Source: Candidatus Aerophobota bacterium
GTDB lineage: Bacteria > Aerophobota > Aerophobia > Aerophobales > B3-G15
Length of the DNA: 62,300 nucleotides
Assembly: GCA_030615365.1 (NCBI GenBank)
Contig: JAUWZM010000004.1
Span: 1-62,300, forward strand
Reading direction: 5' to 3'
Positions 25,168 to 34,135 of the stretch are shown one piece after another. Position 1 is the stretch's first letter, and every line of letters starts with the position of its first letter. The notes beneath the pieces are model-generated. The model searched no databases and was not told where the DNA came from. It saw nothing but the letters and a program-made list of their open reading frames with translations. The position numbers were made by a program, and so were the translations under genes.

Positions 25168-26514
25168 TTAATAATTCCTCAATATTTTTGAAGATTTTAA
25201 CACCTCCACTGCCTGCATTAATTGCAGATCATTCAGCATATCATTCTCTTTATCTTCATCTTTTTGTCTCAATACTCTTTCTAAAAGCTCCTCCTCTACA
25301 ATTATTCCTTTTTCTTTTAGTTTTTGAATTAAAGGAGGAAGATCCTTCTCTTTCCACCGGGGATTTTGTGAAATGAATTCTTCTACCAACTCCGAAGATT
25401 CTAATTCATTCAGGATTTCTTTCTCTTTTTGAGTGGGCTTGAAAGTTTCAACTTTTATATTAGGTTCTATCCCTTCTTTATCAATGCAGATACCATTGGG
25501 GGTATAGTATTTGTCTGTAGTTATCCAGATAGCCCCTCCATTTTCCATAGGAAATACTTTTTGAACTGTCCCTTTTCCAAAAGACTTAGTTCCCAGCAAT
25601 ATTCCTCTTTTATGTTCTTTGATGGCTCCAGCTACAATTTCTGAAGCACTGGCACTTCCACCATTAATTAAAATTAGAAGGGGCATCTTGAAAACATCTC
25701 CTTCAGGATGGGCAGAGTAAGTTTGGGATTGCTTAAAGTCTCTTCCCCGAGTAGAGACGATTACTCCAGAGGAGAGAAACTGGTCAGCTACATCTACAGC
25801 TTGCGTTAAAAGTCCTCCTGAATTATTTCTTAAATCCAGGATAAGTTCCTTGATTCCCTTGCTTTTTAGAAAAATAAGACTATCTTTCAAATCCCGAGAT
25901 GTACTCTCATCCATAAAACCTATTATTCTTATATAGCCTATATCTTTATCTAATATTTTTTGTTTAATGTTGGGAAGTTTAATGAGGGCTCTGGTTAATA
26001 TAAAATCCAAAGGTTCCTCTTCATCCTCTCGGAGAATAGTGAGAGTTACGTTGGTTCCTATCACACCTCGTATTTTAGATACTGCCTCATTTGAGGTCAT
26101 CCCTATCGCTGATTCCCCATCTATCTTTATAATTTTATCTCCCGGCTGAAGGCCAGCTTTACTGGCTGGGGTGTCTTCCAAAGGAGAAACAACCGTTACA
26201 AAGTTATCCTTAACGGTTATTTCCATCCCTACTCCTCCAAATCCTTCTTTTCGTATAGTGACATTTTCGTATTCCTGAGAACTTACCCATTGAGAGTGGG
26301 GATCGTTAAGAGAATTTATCATCCCTTCGATTGCTCCTTCCACTAATTTAGAAGAATCAACCCTGTCTATATATTCATTTTGTATGATCTGATAAGCCTC
26401 AAGTAAGGGTTTTAACTTTGAGAATAAATCATCACCAGCCTGAACTCGAGTAAACAGAGCTATGCTGATAATTACAGAGACTATTCCCAGCAACAAGATT
26501 TTATCTTTTTTCAT
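25168..26514 (-). CDS. ctpA: Carboxyl-terminal processing protease (S41)
   Basis: 448 residues: an N-terminal signal/anchor (ILLLGIVSVIISIALFTRVQAG), a PDZ domain (about 88-165, GVGMEITVKDNFVTVVSPLEDTPA region) and an S41 core. The catalytic Ser is Ser289 in GGSASASEIVAGA and the general-base Lys is Lys314 in GTKSFGKGTVQ. It degrades or trims proteins at the C terminus in the periplasm. The C-terminal tail of about 80 residues is charged. It overlaps the upstream PHP-domain gene by 14 bases. Confidence 0.93.
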   Translation of the reverse strand: MKKDKILLLGIVSVIISIALFTRVQAGDDLFSKLKPLLEAYQIIQNEYIDRVDSSKLVEGAIEGMINSLNDPHSQWVSSQEYENVTIRKEGFGGVGMEITVKDNFVTVVSPLEDTPASKAGLQPGDKIIKIDGESAIGMTSNEAVSKIRGVIGTNVTLTILREDEEEPLDFILTRALIKLPNIKQKILDKDIGYIRIIGFMDESTSRDLKDSLIFLKSKGIKELILDLRNNSGGLLTQAVDVADQFLSSGVIVSTRGRDFKQSQTYSAHPEGDVFKMPLLILINGGSASASEIVAGAIKEHKRGILLGTKSFGKGTVQKVFPMENGGAIWITTDKYYTPNGICIDKEGIEPNIKVETFKPTQKEKEILNELESSELVEEFISQNPRWKEKDLPPLIQKLKEKGIIVEEELLERVLRQKDEDKENDMLNDLQLMQAVEVLKSSKILRNY

Positions 26515-27166
26515 TGACGGTTATCTTTTCCTCCAATTTATTAGCATTTTTAAATACCTTTTCTATCTCTAAAAAGGATAATCCAGCTCCTCTCAGTATC
26601 TTTTTACCCTGATTAAAGGTAATTAAATCTCCCGGGCCGTGAGCGTCACTTCCTAAGACTAATTTTGCACCATACTCTCTGGATAATGAAGCTACCCTGC
26701 CATTAGTTAAAGAGTGACCCTGCCGTGCTGAAATTTCCAGATATATTCCTCTCATCTTTGCTAACTTCACTTCTTTTTCTGTAATGTTTCCTGGATGAGC
26801 TAATATATCAACATCTGCTTTTAGGGCAGCTTCATTCGTACCTGAGGGAACAGGCTCTACGATAGTTTCTCCGTGAACTAAGATTAATCGCGCTCCCATT
26901 TCTCTTGCTTTCTTAGATAAAGGAGCTATAAGAGAGGGAGGTAGATGGGTAAGTTCTACTCCGGGAATCACTTTTATTTTATCTTCTACTTTGTTAATCT
27001 GTTGACAAAATTTAACCAATCGAGGAATCATCCAGTCCAAATTAGTTAAATCTACATGATCAGTAATTCCTAAAATCCGATAGCCCTTTTTTTTGGCTCT
27101 TTGTACCAATTCTGCCGGACAAAGCTCCCCATCACTTAAGAAAGTATGGGTATGAAAATCAATCAT
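26501..27166 (-). CDS. PHP-domain phosphoesterase (histidinol-phosphatase-like)
   Basis: The frame is open to 27298, but the ATG at 27166 directly begins MIDFHTHTFLSDGELCPAEL, the PHP motif I, and has an AAAGGA ribosome site; this gives 222 residues. Further metal-binding segments are ITDHVDL, PGVELTH, LILVHGE, DILAHPG and LGSDAHGPGD. PHP proteins hydrolyse phosphoesters using a trinuclear metal site; histidinol phosphate is the common annotation, but no his genes are nearby. It is translationally coupled to ctpA by overlap. Confidence 0.85.
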   Translation of the reverse strand: MIDFHTHTFLSDGELCPAELVQRAKKKGYRILGITDHVDLTNLDWMIPRLVKFCQQINKVEDKIKVIPGVELTHLPPSLIAPLSKKAREMGARLILVHGETIVEPVPSGTNEAALKADVDILAHPGNITEKEVKLAKMRGIYLEISARQGHSLTNGRVASLSREYGAKLVLGSDAHGPGDLITFNQGKKILRGAGLSFLEIEKVFKNANKLEEKITVNEKR

Positions 27167-27236
27167 TTCTAATTTCCTTTTGTAGTTCAATTTTAGCAAA
27201 TATTCTCTTCTTTGTAAAGTAATAATAATAATTTTT

Positions 27237-27269
27237 AAGCTCCTCAGGAAAGACCTTCCTGAGGAGCTT
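27237..27269. terminator. Perfect hairpin, likely (bidirectional) rho-independent terminator
   Basis: The arms AAGCTCCTCAGGAA and TTCCTGAGGAGCTT pair perfectly around a 5-base loop. The plus-strand side is followed by TTTTATATTTTTT; the minus side has only TAAAAATTATT. It lies between the permease stop and the PHP gene start, both minus-strand genes, so the useful direction is minus even though the better T tract is plus. Confidence 0.7.
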
Positions 27270-27321
27270 TTATATTTTTTCGAATGACGAACAAGCACTC
27301 TCGCATTTTTTAGGAAATCTA

Positions 27322-28611
27322 TTACGATTTAAGAGAGATGACCCGATGTGTAAATTTTCGATAAATTGCCTCAATCGCAAAGGATAATCCAATCATTATA
27401 GCTAATATCCACAATTCTTTGGGTGAGACCCTTGCTCTTTCCCAGAGTAATGTTCCTAAGGCGCCAAAACAAGCAAAGGCACCAATTGTAGAAATCCACT
27501 TTAAACTCTTAGTTTGCTTGCTTAATCGCATATTTGCTATATTAACAAAAGCAAAGATCAACAAAAACCCGGCACTTCCCATTACTGAAATACTGGATAG
27601 ATCAAAAAAGTTTGCCATAAATAAGGCAAACACACAGGTAATAAGCAGACCCTCGATCGGGCGTTGCCAAATTTTCTTTTCCAATATTTTTGGAAGTTCA
27701 CCGTCCCTGGCAATGATATAACTAATCTTTGCTGATCCATAAAATGTTGCATTAATCGCTGAGCCAGTTGATAGGAGAGCGGCAATTGCGATAAGGATAA
27801 ACCCAGGATTTCCAAAAAATGGTCTGGCGCTTTCAGCAAGAGCGTAATCTCTTGCTGCTATAATCTTGCTAACGGGCAAATTCCCTATAACTACCACTGA
27901 AATAAAAATATAGAGAAGGATCACAAATATCACTGATGTATAATAAGCTCGAGGTAGTACTGATGCTGGATTCTTGACATCTTTCGCAGTGTTCGCAATT
28001 AATTCAAATCCCTCATAAGCAACAAATATAATCATACCACCGGCGATTAATTGTGGAATGGGCGTCCATGTGGATGGAGCTAATTGCCCATAGTTAACGC
28101 GCCAAAATCCAACAGCGATAAATAAAAGTAAAATCGTAATTTTAATACCTACGAGCCATTCTTCTGCTTTACCAACAGAGCTTGAGCCAAGAATATTTAA
28201 AAATGTAAATAAGATAATTACACCACTAATACACATGTGTTTACCTAAAGGCTGTAAAGCTACTGGGAGTAAGCTACTTCCATAACTTCCAAAGGCATAA
28301 GAGTATAAAGACAACATGACAACATAACTCACCCAGAGAAGTATATTCAGCCCGCCAGTAAGTAAACCAGTCCCAAACGCCTGTTTTAAAAAATTGACTG
28401 TTCCCCCTTGACTCGGATATCTCACAGATAAACGCGCATAAGAATAGGAAGTGATCAGGGCAATCAGACCGGCCACTAAAAACGCAACGGGAGTACCTCC
28501 GTGAGATAATTGAACAGCAAGACCCAGAACGGCAAAAATACCTCCACCAACCATACCCCCGATGCCAATTGCTACTACAGCTAAAAAGCCTATAGATTTT
28601 TCACTTCTCAT
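27322..28611 (-). CDS. APC-family amino-acid permease
   Basis: The ATG at 28611 (MRSEKSIGFLAVVAIGIGGM) is preferred over the open frame to 28677 because APC proteins start just before helix 1; AGGT lies upstream. About twelve hydrophobic segments are visible in 429 residues. GIGGMVGGGIFAVLG in helix 1 matches the APC substrate/Na-site signature (G-S/G-x-I/F-G), and FVAYEGFELIANTAKDVKNP is the typical helix 6-7 region. It imports or exchanges an amino acid or amine; specificity is not assigned. No operon partner; a hairpin terminator follows. Confidence 0.85.
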   Translation of the reverse strand: MRSEKSIGFLAVVAIGIGGMVGGGIFAVLGLAVQLSHGGTPVAFLVAGLIALITSYSYARLSVRYPSQGGTVNFLKQAFGTGLLTGGLNILLWVSYVVMLSLYSYAFGSYGSSLLPVALQPLGKHMCISGVIILFTFLNILGSSSVGKAEEWLVGIKITILLLFIAVGFWRVNYGQLAPSTWTPIPQLIAGGMIIFVAYEGFELIANTAKDVKNPASVLPRAYYTSVIFVILLYIFISVVVIGNLPVSKIIAARDYALAESARPFFGNPGFILIAIAALLSTGSAINATFYGSAKISYIIARDGELPKILEKKIWQRPIEGLLITCVFALFMANFFDLSSISVMGSAGFLLIFAFVNIANMRLSKQTKSLKWISTIGAFACFGALGTLLWERARVSPKELWILAIMIGLSFAIEAIYRKFTHRVISLKS

Positions 28612-28725
28612 ATAATTTACCTGTTCATAATGGTAGGTTTTACTAAAAAGTGAGATTCCCCACCTTGCCTGGAGCAAACTCCAATTACCCCACCTATCAC
28701 TGCGAGGAGTGAAGTGACAGCAATC

Positions 28726-29565
28726 TCACTCTATTTCAAGACTCATATCCAAACTTCTTACTGAATGGGTCAGCTTACCCACAGAAATTAAATCAACTCC
28801 CATTTTAGCTATTTCAACTACTCTATTCAATTCAACTCCTCCGGAAACTTCTATCAGAATATTCTTAGCCTCTTTTTTAATTTTACCTACCACTTCTTTT
28901 AATGCCTCTCCTTTAAAGTTATCTAACATTATTATATCTACCCCCGCTTTAATAGCTTCCTTGACCTGATTTAAGGTTGTTACCTCTACCTCTATTTTAA
29001 CAAGGGGGGAGATGCTCTGACGAACTTTTTGTACTGATTTTTCTATCCCCCCACTTATCTTGATATGGTTGTCTTTAATCAATACGCCATTGTCCAGACC
29101 AAAGCGATGGTTAAAACCTCCACCTACTTTTACAGCGTACTTTTCCAGCAATCTCAGGGTGGGAGTAGTTTTTCGAGTGTCTAAAATTTTTACCTTAAAA
29201 GGAGCAGCTAAATCTACATATTTTTTGGTTAAGCTGGCAATGCCAGAGAGTCTCTGCAAAAAATTTAAAGCTACCCGTTCTCCCATTAGCAAGCTCAGAG
29301 AATCTGCCTCAATTGTCAAAAGACAATCTTTTTTCTTAAAATAGTCTCCATCCGTAAAAAAATCTGTAAATTTTACCCTGTTGCAGAGCAAGCGAAAGAC
29401 TTCTTTGGTTACCTCTATTCCAGCTAAAATCCCTTCCTCCTGAGCTATTATTCTCGCTTTTCTCTTCCCAGAGGGAGAAGCTATAGCCTCACTGGTAATA
29501 TCTCCTTTTCCTATATCCTCATCGAGTGCTCTTTTAATTATAGGTTTAACTAATGATATATGCAT
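28726..29565 (-). CDS. nadC: Nicotinate-nucleotide pyrophosphorylase (quinolinate phosphoribosyltransferase)
   Basis: 279 residues, normal length. RALDEDIGKGDITSEAI, ERVALNFLQRLSGIAS, ILDTRKTTPTLRLLEKYAVKVGGG, NHRFGLDNGVLIKDNHI, VEVEVTTLNQVKEAIKAGVDIIMLDN and IEVSGGV are the full set of family motifs, including the phosphate-binding Arg/Lys residues. It converts quinolinate and PRPP to nicotinate mononucleotide. It is 19 bases downstream of nadX, with which it forms a de novo NAD operon; nadA (quinolinate synthase) is not in the window. Confidence 0.95.
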   Translation of the reverse strand: MHISLVKPIIKRALDEDIGKGDITSEAIASPSGKRKARIIAQEEGILAGIEVTKEVFRLLCNRVKFTDFFTDGDYFKKKDCLLTIEADSLSLLMGERVALNFLQRLSGIASLTKKYVDLAAPFKVKILDTRKTTPTLRLLEKYAVKVGGGFNHRFGLDNGVLIKDNHIKISGGIEKSVQKVRQSISPLVKIEVEVTTLNQVKEAIKAGVDIIMLDNFKGEALKEVVGKIKKEAKNILIEVSGGVELNRVVEIAKMGVDLISVGKLTHSVRSLDMSLEIE

Positions 29566-29584
29566 TTTATTCTCTCTTTTTAGT

Positions 29585-30391
29585 TTATGTTCCTACCTGC
29601 AGCGAGCTTACAATTTTTTTTAAAGTAGCAATCGCTGACAGTGCAGCAAGATAGCTGGTTTTAGGATTGGTGGGGGAGGGGATATTACTTACCTTGATCT
29701 CTATTTCCCCAAAATTCCCTCCGACTACAATACAATGAACATTCCGAGTAAGGGAAGGATCTGCTATTATGCGTACCTTTGTTTTGTTTATTCCTATCCC
29801 GACTAAGCTTAAGGTTGCCGATACATTGATGTTCTTAGGAAAAGCTTCTATGGCCTGCTTGCAACTACCTTCAAAAATGAGAGTCGGCTTGTTAATTCTT
29901 TTTAAATCAATTCCTTTTTTTGCAATATAAGGAGCGCCCTCCAAAGCTAAAGGAGGTTTAGAAGTAGTTAAAGTAACCGAACGTATCTTAGCTTCCTTAG
30001 CTGCTTTCACCCCATCTATACCGGCAATAGCTCCCGAAGGAAGGTAAATTCGGCATCCCTTGGATTCTGCTTCCTTTAAAACATCTGTATGGCTAACTAT
30101 TCCTCCCACACTCATAATTAAAATCTCTTTCTCCTCTTTAATTACTTTTCTTACCAGCTCCTCCACTATCTCAGAAGAAGCTGCCTCTATCACCAAATCA
30201 GCTTGTTCTATTATCTCCTGGAGTTTCACTAAACGGGGTTTTTTAGTGAGCTGATCAAGTAGTCTTCTTGCCTTTTCCTCATTTCTGTCACATAGGGCTA
30301 CCAGCTCCATCTGAGGGATTTCTTTATCTATAGCCCTGGCAATTTCGCTACCAATGGCTCCACATCCTATTAAACCAACTTTCAGAAACAT
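29585..30391 (-). CDS. nadX: L-aspartate dehydrogenase
   Basis: 268 residues. The N-terminal Rossmann motif VGLIGCGAIGSEIARAI and VALCDRNEEKA are followed by DLVIEAASSEIVEE, IYLPSGAIAGIDGVKAAKEA and the C-terminal NVSATLSLVGIGINKTKVRIIADP and NVHCIVVGGNFGEIEIKVSNIPSP, the signature of the NadX family. It makes iminoaspartate from aspartate using NAD(P), replacing NadB aspartate oxidase, and fits an anaerobe. It is followed by nadC. A strong promoter overlapped by an inverted repeat lies directly upstream. Confidence 0.93.
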   Translation of the reverse strand: MFLKVGLIGCGAIGSEIARAIDKEIPQMELVALCDRNEEKARRLLDQLTKKPRLVKLQEIIEQADLVIEAASSEIVEELVRKVIKEEKEILIMSVGGIVSHTDVLKEAESKGCRIYLPSGAIAGIDGVKAAKEAKIRSVTLTTSKPPLALEGAPYIAKKGIDLKRINKPTLIFEGSCKQAIEAFPKNINVSATLSLVGIGINKTKVRIIADPSLTRNVHCIVVGGNFGEIEIKVSNIPSPTNPKTSYLAALSAIATLKKIVSSLQVGT

Positions 30392-30414
30392 AGCTTCCTT
30401 CTAATTTTTTCCTT

Positions 30415-30442
30415 ATTATAGAGGAGGCAGGACTAATGTCAA
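30415..30442 (-). promoter_or_regulatory. Consensus promoter of nadX-nadC
   Basis: On the minus strand TTGACA (30437-30442), a 16-base spacer and TATAAT (30415-30420), both hexamers perfect, with the start codon about 24 bases after the -10 box. Confidence 0.75.
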
Positions 30443-30455
30443 TAACACTGACATT
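30435..30455. promoter_or_regulatory. Inverted repeat overlapping the nadX -35 box (putative operator)
   Basis: AATGTCA (30435-30441) and TGACATT (30449-30455) form perfect 7-base arms around 7 bases. One arm contains the -35 hexamer, so a bound repressor would block RNA polymerase. NAD-responsive repressors (NiaR, NrtR, NadR) are known for such operons; which one, if any, cannot be said. Confidence 0.55.
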
Positions 30456-30750
30456 GAGGAAACATCCCTCAGATTATTTGGTAGGAATTAATGCAAGGGT
30501 AAGAAAATAAATGCAGGAAATAGTAATGGATACTCTATTTACTATACCAGGAATTTATAACTTGTTGCCGAAGGGCATTCCCCGAAGGAGCATTGATGAT
30601 CTACCTTAACGAGGTCTCTGAGTGGAGGAAAAAGAGAAATTTATGTTTGAGGAGCGAAGCGACGAGTTTAAATTTTTCCCGAAACGAGGAGACCGAGCAG
30701 AGATAATTAGGGAGCATCCCAGCGACGGAGGGGAAGCCCTGAGGCTTTCT

Positions 30751-30790
30751 TGACTATAAGACTACTGGACTACTGGACTACCGGACTATC
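30751..30790. repeat. Tandem 8-base repeat (GACTACTG type)
   Basis: Five consecutive degenerate units: GACTATAA, GACTACTG, GACTACTG, GACTACCG, GACTATCC. The last unit overlaps the final codons of rbsK. Confidence 0.6.
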
Positions 30791-31715
30791 CTGTTCTCCT
30801 AAACCTTTCTACCTCTTCTCTGGTAGGCATAGCAGGTGCAGTCCCAATTTTAGTTACCGACAGCGCTGCTACACAATTGGCAAATCTTACTGCCTCAATG
30901 ATATCTCTACCTTCAGCTATAGCAAAGGCTAATCCCCCATTGAAGGCATCACCTGCCCCAGTTGTATCTATCGCCTTAGCTTTTTTAGTAGGAATATGTT
31001 GAGCCTCATTAGAAGTCACTATTAAGGCACCCTCTTGCCCCAGAGTAAAGATAACCGCATTGACACCTTTGTTAATTAATTTATAGGCAGCTTTTTTAGC
31101 ACTTGCTTTATTGTTGACCTTTATACCAGCCAATAAACTCGCCTCTATCTCATTGGGGGTTAAGATGTCAACCTGGCTTAATAGTTCATCATCTAATTCT
31201 CTACCTGGAGCAGGGTTTAATATAGTTTTTGCACCGCTATCTCTGGCTATTTTTATCGCTGTTTGTACAGTCTTTATCGGAATCTCAAGCTGGGTTAAGA
31301 GTACATCTGAGCTATAGATTGCTTCCTTGGCGTTGTTTACATCTTCTGGAGAAAGAGCTCCATTTGCACCTGATGCCACTACAATCATATTTTCACCCTT
31401 CTCATCTACCACAATAAGTGCTACTCCTGTATGATTTTTATTATCTCTTACCAAATAATTTGTATCAATACTCTCTTTTTTTAAGTATTCCAGAGCCTGA
31501 TCGCCAAACATATCGGTCCCCAAACGCATTATAACTTGCACTTTAGCTCCCAATCTTGCAGCAGTAATGGCTTGATTGGAACCCTTTCCCCCTGGACCTA
31601 ACTTAAAGGGACCCCCAAGCACCGTTTCTCCTGCAACGGGCATTTTCGGCGCCCTTGACATCAGATCAATATTAAAGCTTCCCACCACAGCTATACAAGG
31701 ATGATTATACTTCAT
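30786..31715 (-). CDS. rbsK: Ribokinase (PfkB family)
   Basis: 309 residues. The N-terminal PfkB signature FKLGPGGKGSNQAITAARLG and the C-terminal DTTGAGDAFNGGLAFAIAEG with catalytic Asp256 and the GAG anion hole are intact; NPAP and TPNEIEA are typical of ribokinase itself. It phosphorylates ribose (or deoxyribose) with ATP. Placed last in a minus-strand cluster after a nucleoside hydrolase, it would capture the ribose released from a nucleoside. The last codons fall in a tandem repeat, so the C terminus may have been reshaped. Confidence 0.9.
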   Translation of the reverse strand: MKYNHPCIAVVGSFNIDLMSRAPKMPVAGETVLGGPFKLGPGGKGSNQAITAARLGAKVQVIMRLGTDMFGDQALEYLKKESIDTNYLVRDNKNHTGVALIVVDEKGENMIVVASGANGALSPEDVNNAKEAIYSSDVLLTQLEIPIKTVQTAIKIARDSGAKTILNPAPGRELDDELLSQVDILTPNEIEASLLAGIKVNNKASAKKAAYKLINKGVNAVIFTLGQEGALIVTSNEAQHIPTKKAKAIDTTGAGDAFNGGLAFAIAEGRDIIEAVRFANCVAALSVTKIGTAPAMPTREEVERFRRTG

Positions 31716-31837
31716 ATTTTTTCTTAATTATATAGGAAACTATAGTAGAATTCTCCTCTAATTGATTATAAATACTCAGTGAATTCAGTGTCTTCAGTGG
31801 TTAATTTTTCTTGATTTAATTAACTCAAAAGTTTTTA

Positions 31838-32812
31838 TCATAGAAGTCCAAAAAATAATTGCTTAAATCTATCCACATCAATATCTCTACATATCTTCAC
31901 AGAAACCTTATTTTCTTCAGGAGGCCGAGCAAGAGTTTGTCCACTTGTAATTTCACCCTTTGTTTCTATATCAACAGTGCATTTCTTGGTTTTAAAAATG
32001 GATTTGTCTAAAAGGTAACCCATCGCCACAGGGTCATGAGGATGAAAAAATGCATCCCCGTAGAACATAACTTTTAAAACTTCTGTCCAGTTTTTTACAG
32101 ATTGCAGGATAAAATTATTCAATAAATTTTTTTCTTTTAATAATTGCTCAAATTCCTCATAATATATTTTAACTTTAGTGGTAACATCAAGGGGCACCAA
32201 AACTATTGGAATATTTGAATCAAAAACGATTTTCGCAGCTTCCGGATCGGTTCTAAAATTAAACTCTACTGTAGGAGTGTTGCTGGCTAACCCACCGACC
32301 TTAAAATTTCCGCCCATTACAACTATTTTTTCTACCTCACTCATAATTTGAGAATCTATAATTATAGCTAAAGCTATATTTGTGAGAGGTCCCAGAGTTA
32401 TTAAAGTAATTTTTTCTCCAGTTTTCCTTGTTTTCTTTATTGTATTGAGTATCTCATACCCAGCTTGTCTTTCTATTTTATCAATTTTTTCCGCATTCAA
32501 AGAGGAGAGGCGATTGAGTCTAATGTTGTTTTGTTTTGCAAATCTCATTAATAGATTTCTTCCACTTTGAGAATGTCTAAAAAGAGGTTTACTGCAGCCC
32601 AAAGCTACAGGTGTTCTATGACCTGATACTTGGAAAAAATTTTTGAGACTGGCATAGCCTTCCTCCAAGTTTACATTACCAAAAACAAGTGTAATTAACT
32701 TCACCTTTATTAAATTGGAGCTAAGTGCCATTAAAATTGCCAGATTATCATCTATATCAGAGAAGGTAAAGCCCATTCCAGGATCTGTATCAATAATTAA
32801 ATTTTCTTGCAT
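31838..32812 (-). CDS. Inosine-uridine-preferring nucleoside hydrolase family protein
   Basis: 324 residues. The calcium-binding N terminus reads IIDTDPGMGFTFSDIDDNLAILMAL: the usual DTDPGxDDxxAI is interrupted by about five extra residues, but both Asp pairs are present. TLGPLTNIALAI, EKIVVMGGNFKVGG, EFNFRTDPEAAKIVFDS and FHPHDPVAMGYLL with the catalytic-region His complete the family. It hydrolyses the N-glycosidic bond of ribonucleosides to base and ribose. The ribokinase follows about 120 bases downstream. The inserted residues in the metal loop make the exact substrate uncertain. Confidence 0.85.
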   Translation of the reverse strand: MQENLIIDTDPGMGFTFSDIDDNLAILMALSSNLIKVKLITLVFGNVNLEEGYASLKNFFQVSGHRTPVALGCSKPLFRHSQSGRNLLMRFAKQNNIRLNRLSSLNAEKIDKIERQAGYEILNTIKKTRKTGEKITLITLGPLTNIALAIIIDSQIMSEVEKIVVMGGNFKVGGLASNTPTVEFNFRTDPEAAKIVFDSNIPIVLVPLDVTTKVKIYYEEFEQLLKEKNLLNNFILQSVKNWTEVLKVMFYGDAFFHPHDPVAMGYLLDKSIFKTKKCTVDIETKGEITSGQTLARPPEENKVSVKICRDIDVDRFKQLFFGLL

Positions 32813-32880
32813 TGATTTTCTCCTTAAAACATCGTTTAATTAAAATTTTAGCCCAGTTATAAGATATATTTCCAGAATAG

Positions 32881-34014
32881 TTACGTCATTTTTTTGCCCA
32901 ATATCATTTCTTTTAGCTTAGAACGGTAATATTTAAAATTTTCCCAGCTTATATCAGGAGAGACAAAGTGGTCAACATGCGGAATATAACCACCACGGGT
33001 ACACATAAAAGGAATCTTTTGGTTTAATTCCTTATCTATGCTATTTTTGTCAATAGCAATTTTCATTTTATCAAGTCCGCCCATCATCTGTAATTTTGGA
33101 AATTTCTTTCTCAAAGCAACAACATCCATTCCTGCCTGTACCTCGAGAGGGTATATGCCAGTGACCCCTCCTTCCAAAAATAAGGGAATAAGCTTCTCAC
33201 AATTCCCATCCGTGTCCACAAAAAAATTTTTGATCCCACAGTCCCGAAAGAAGCCAGTTAGTTTTTTGTAATTAGGCAGCATGAACTCTCGAAACATGTC
33301 CGGAGATATCATGGGCCCATTCTTGTAAGCCATATCTTCCCAAATGATGAAAGCATCTGGCTTGAGATCATAGGTAGCTTTTGACCACACATTAATTAAA
33401 AACTCACACAAAAAACTCCCCATATCTTTTACCAGATGAGGATCATCATAAAGAGAAAACATCAAATGGTCAAAGCCCATCCATTCTCGTAGACCACCAA
33501 AGAATCCATAGGGATATCCAGCTATAAACAGTGGATAATCTCTTTCTTGATATTTTTTGACCACATCTGTCCAATTGTCTGGATATCGTTCTTCTAATTT
33601 TGGTTGAAGTCTTTCTTTTACCTTCTCAAAGCTTCTTTGATCCTTAACGGGGAAGTCAATAAATAAAGGTGTTGAGTTACCATCTTTTCTAATTTTCATG
33701 ATTATGCCTCGCTCGGATTGGACCGTCATATTCTCAGCATCTTCGGAGATAATTTTTCTCTCGAAAGCAGGTAGCATTCCTGTGTTGATACCTCTCAGGT
33801 AAAGAGGATCCGGATCCAACGGTGCGTGATCTTTTACAAAAGAGCCCGGATAGATTGTTCCAGTCTCATTAACAGTTCCTGAGTATCCGGTAGGTAAGCT
33901 AATCTCATTCCGCCATTTATCAATGGTTTCTCCCCAGTACCCCCACTCCCAAAGTGGCGGTTTGACGGATACATCAAAATCCATAACGGCAAGGAACCTC
34001 TCACGGTTATTCAT
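32881..34014 (-). CDS. Uroporphyrinogen-decarboxylase-family protein (UroD-like 1)
   Basis: 377 residues. NNRERFLAVMDF at the N terminus, PLFIAGYPYGFFGGLREWMGFDHLMFSLYDDPHLV, FIIWEDMAYKNGPMISPDMFREFMLPNYKKL and FFVDTDGNCEKLIPLFLEGGVTGIYPLEVQAGMDVVALRKKFP are the pattern of the UroD/MtaA/CmuA superfamily, not of heme-pathway HemE. Relatives include corrinoid-dependent methyltransferases. No corrinoid protein gene is next to it, so the reaction is open. It lies downstream of the permease genes, and a second family member lies upstream of the binding protein. Confidence 0.8.
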   Translation of the reverse strand: MNNRERFLAVMDFDVSVKPPLWEWGYWGETIDKWRNEISLPTGYSGTVNETGTIYPGSFVKDHAPLDPDPLYLRGINTGMLPAFERKIISEDAENMTVQSERGIIMKIRKDGNSTPLFIDFPVKDQRSFEKVKERLQPKLEERYPDNWTDVVKKYQERDYPLFIAGYPYGFFGGLREWMGFDHLMFSLYDDPHLVKDMGSFLCEFLINVWSKATYDLKPDAFIIWEDMAYKNGPMISPDMFREFMLPNYKKLTGFFRDCGIKNFFVDTDGNCEKLIPLFLEGGVTGIYPLEVQAGMDVVALRKKFPKLQMMGGLDKMKIAIDKNSIDKELNQKIPFMCTRGGYIPHVDHFVSPDISWENFKYYRSKLKEMILGKKMT

Positions 34015-34135
34015 AATTTTACCTCTCCTTTATTTATATAAATAGAGTTATTGCAACATAGTTGAGTATTACGCTTTATTCGGCAGAATACATTCTATGT
34101 TGTTTTGATTATTTACCTTCTCCCCCACCTCCAGA

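Larger units (their letters stand above)
30392..30785. other. Intergenic region: promoter/operator, then repeat-like low-complexity DNA
   Basis: 394 bases without a gene. The left part holds the nadX promoter and operator. The right part contains GAGGAGCGAAGCGACGAG inside an imperfect palindrome (about 30640-30678) and ends with five tandem 8-base units of the type GACTACTG (30751-30790) running into the rbsK stop. No protein frame is convincing. Confidence 0.55.
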
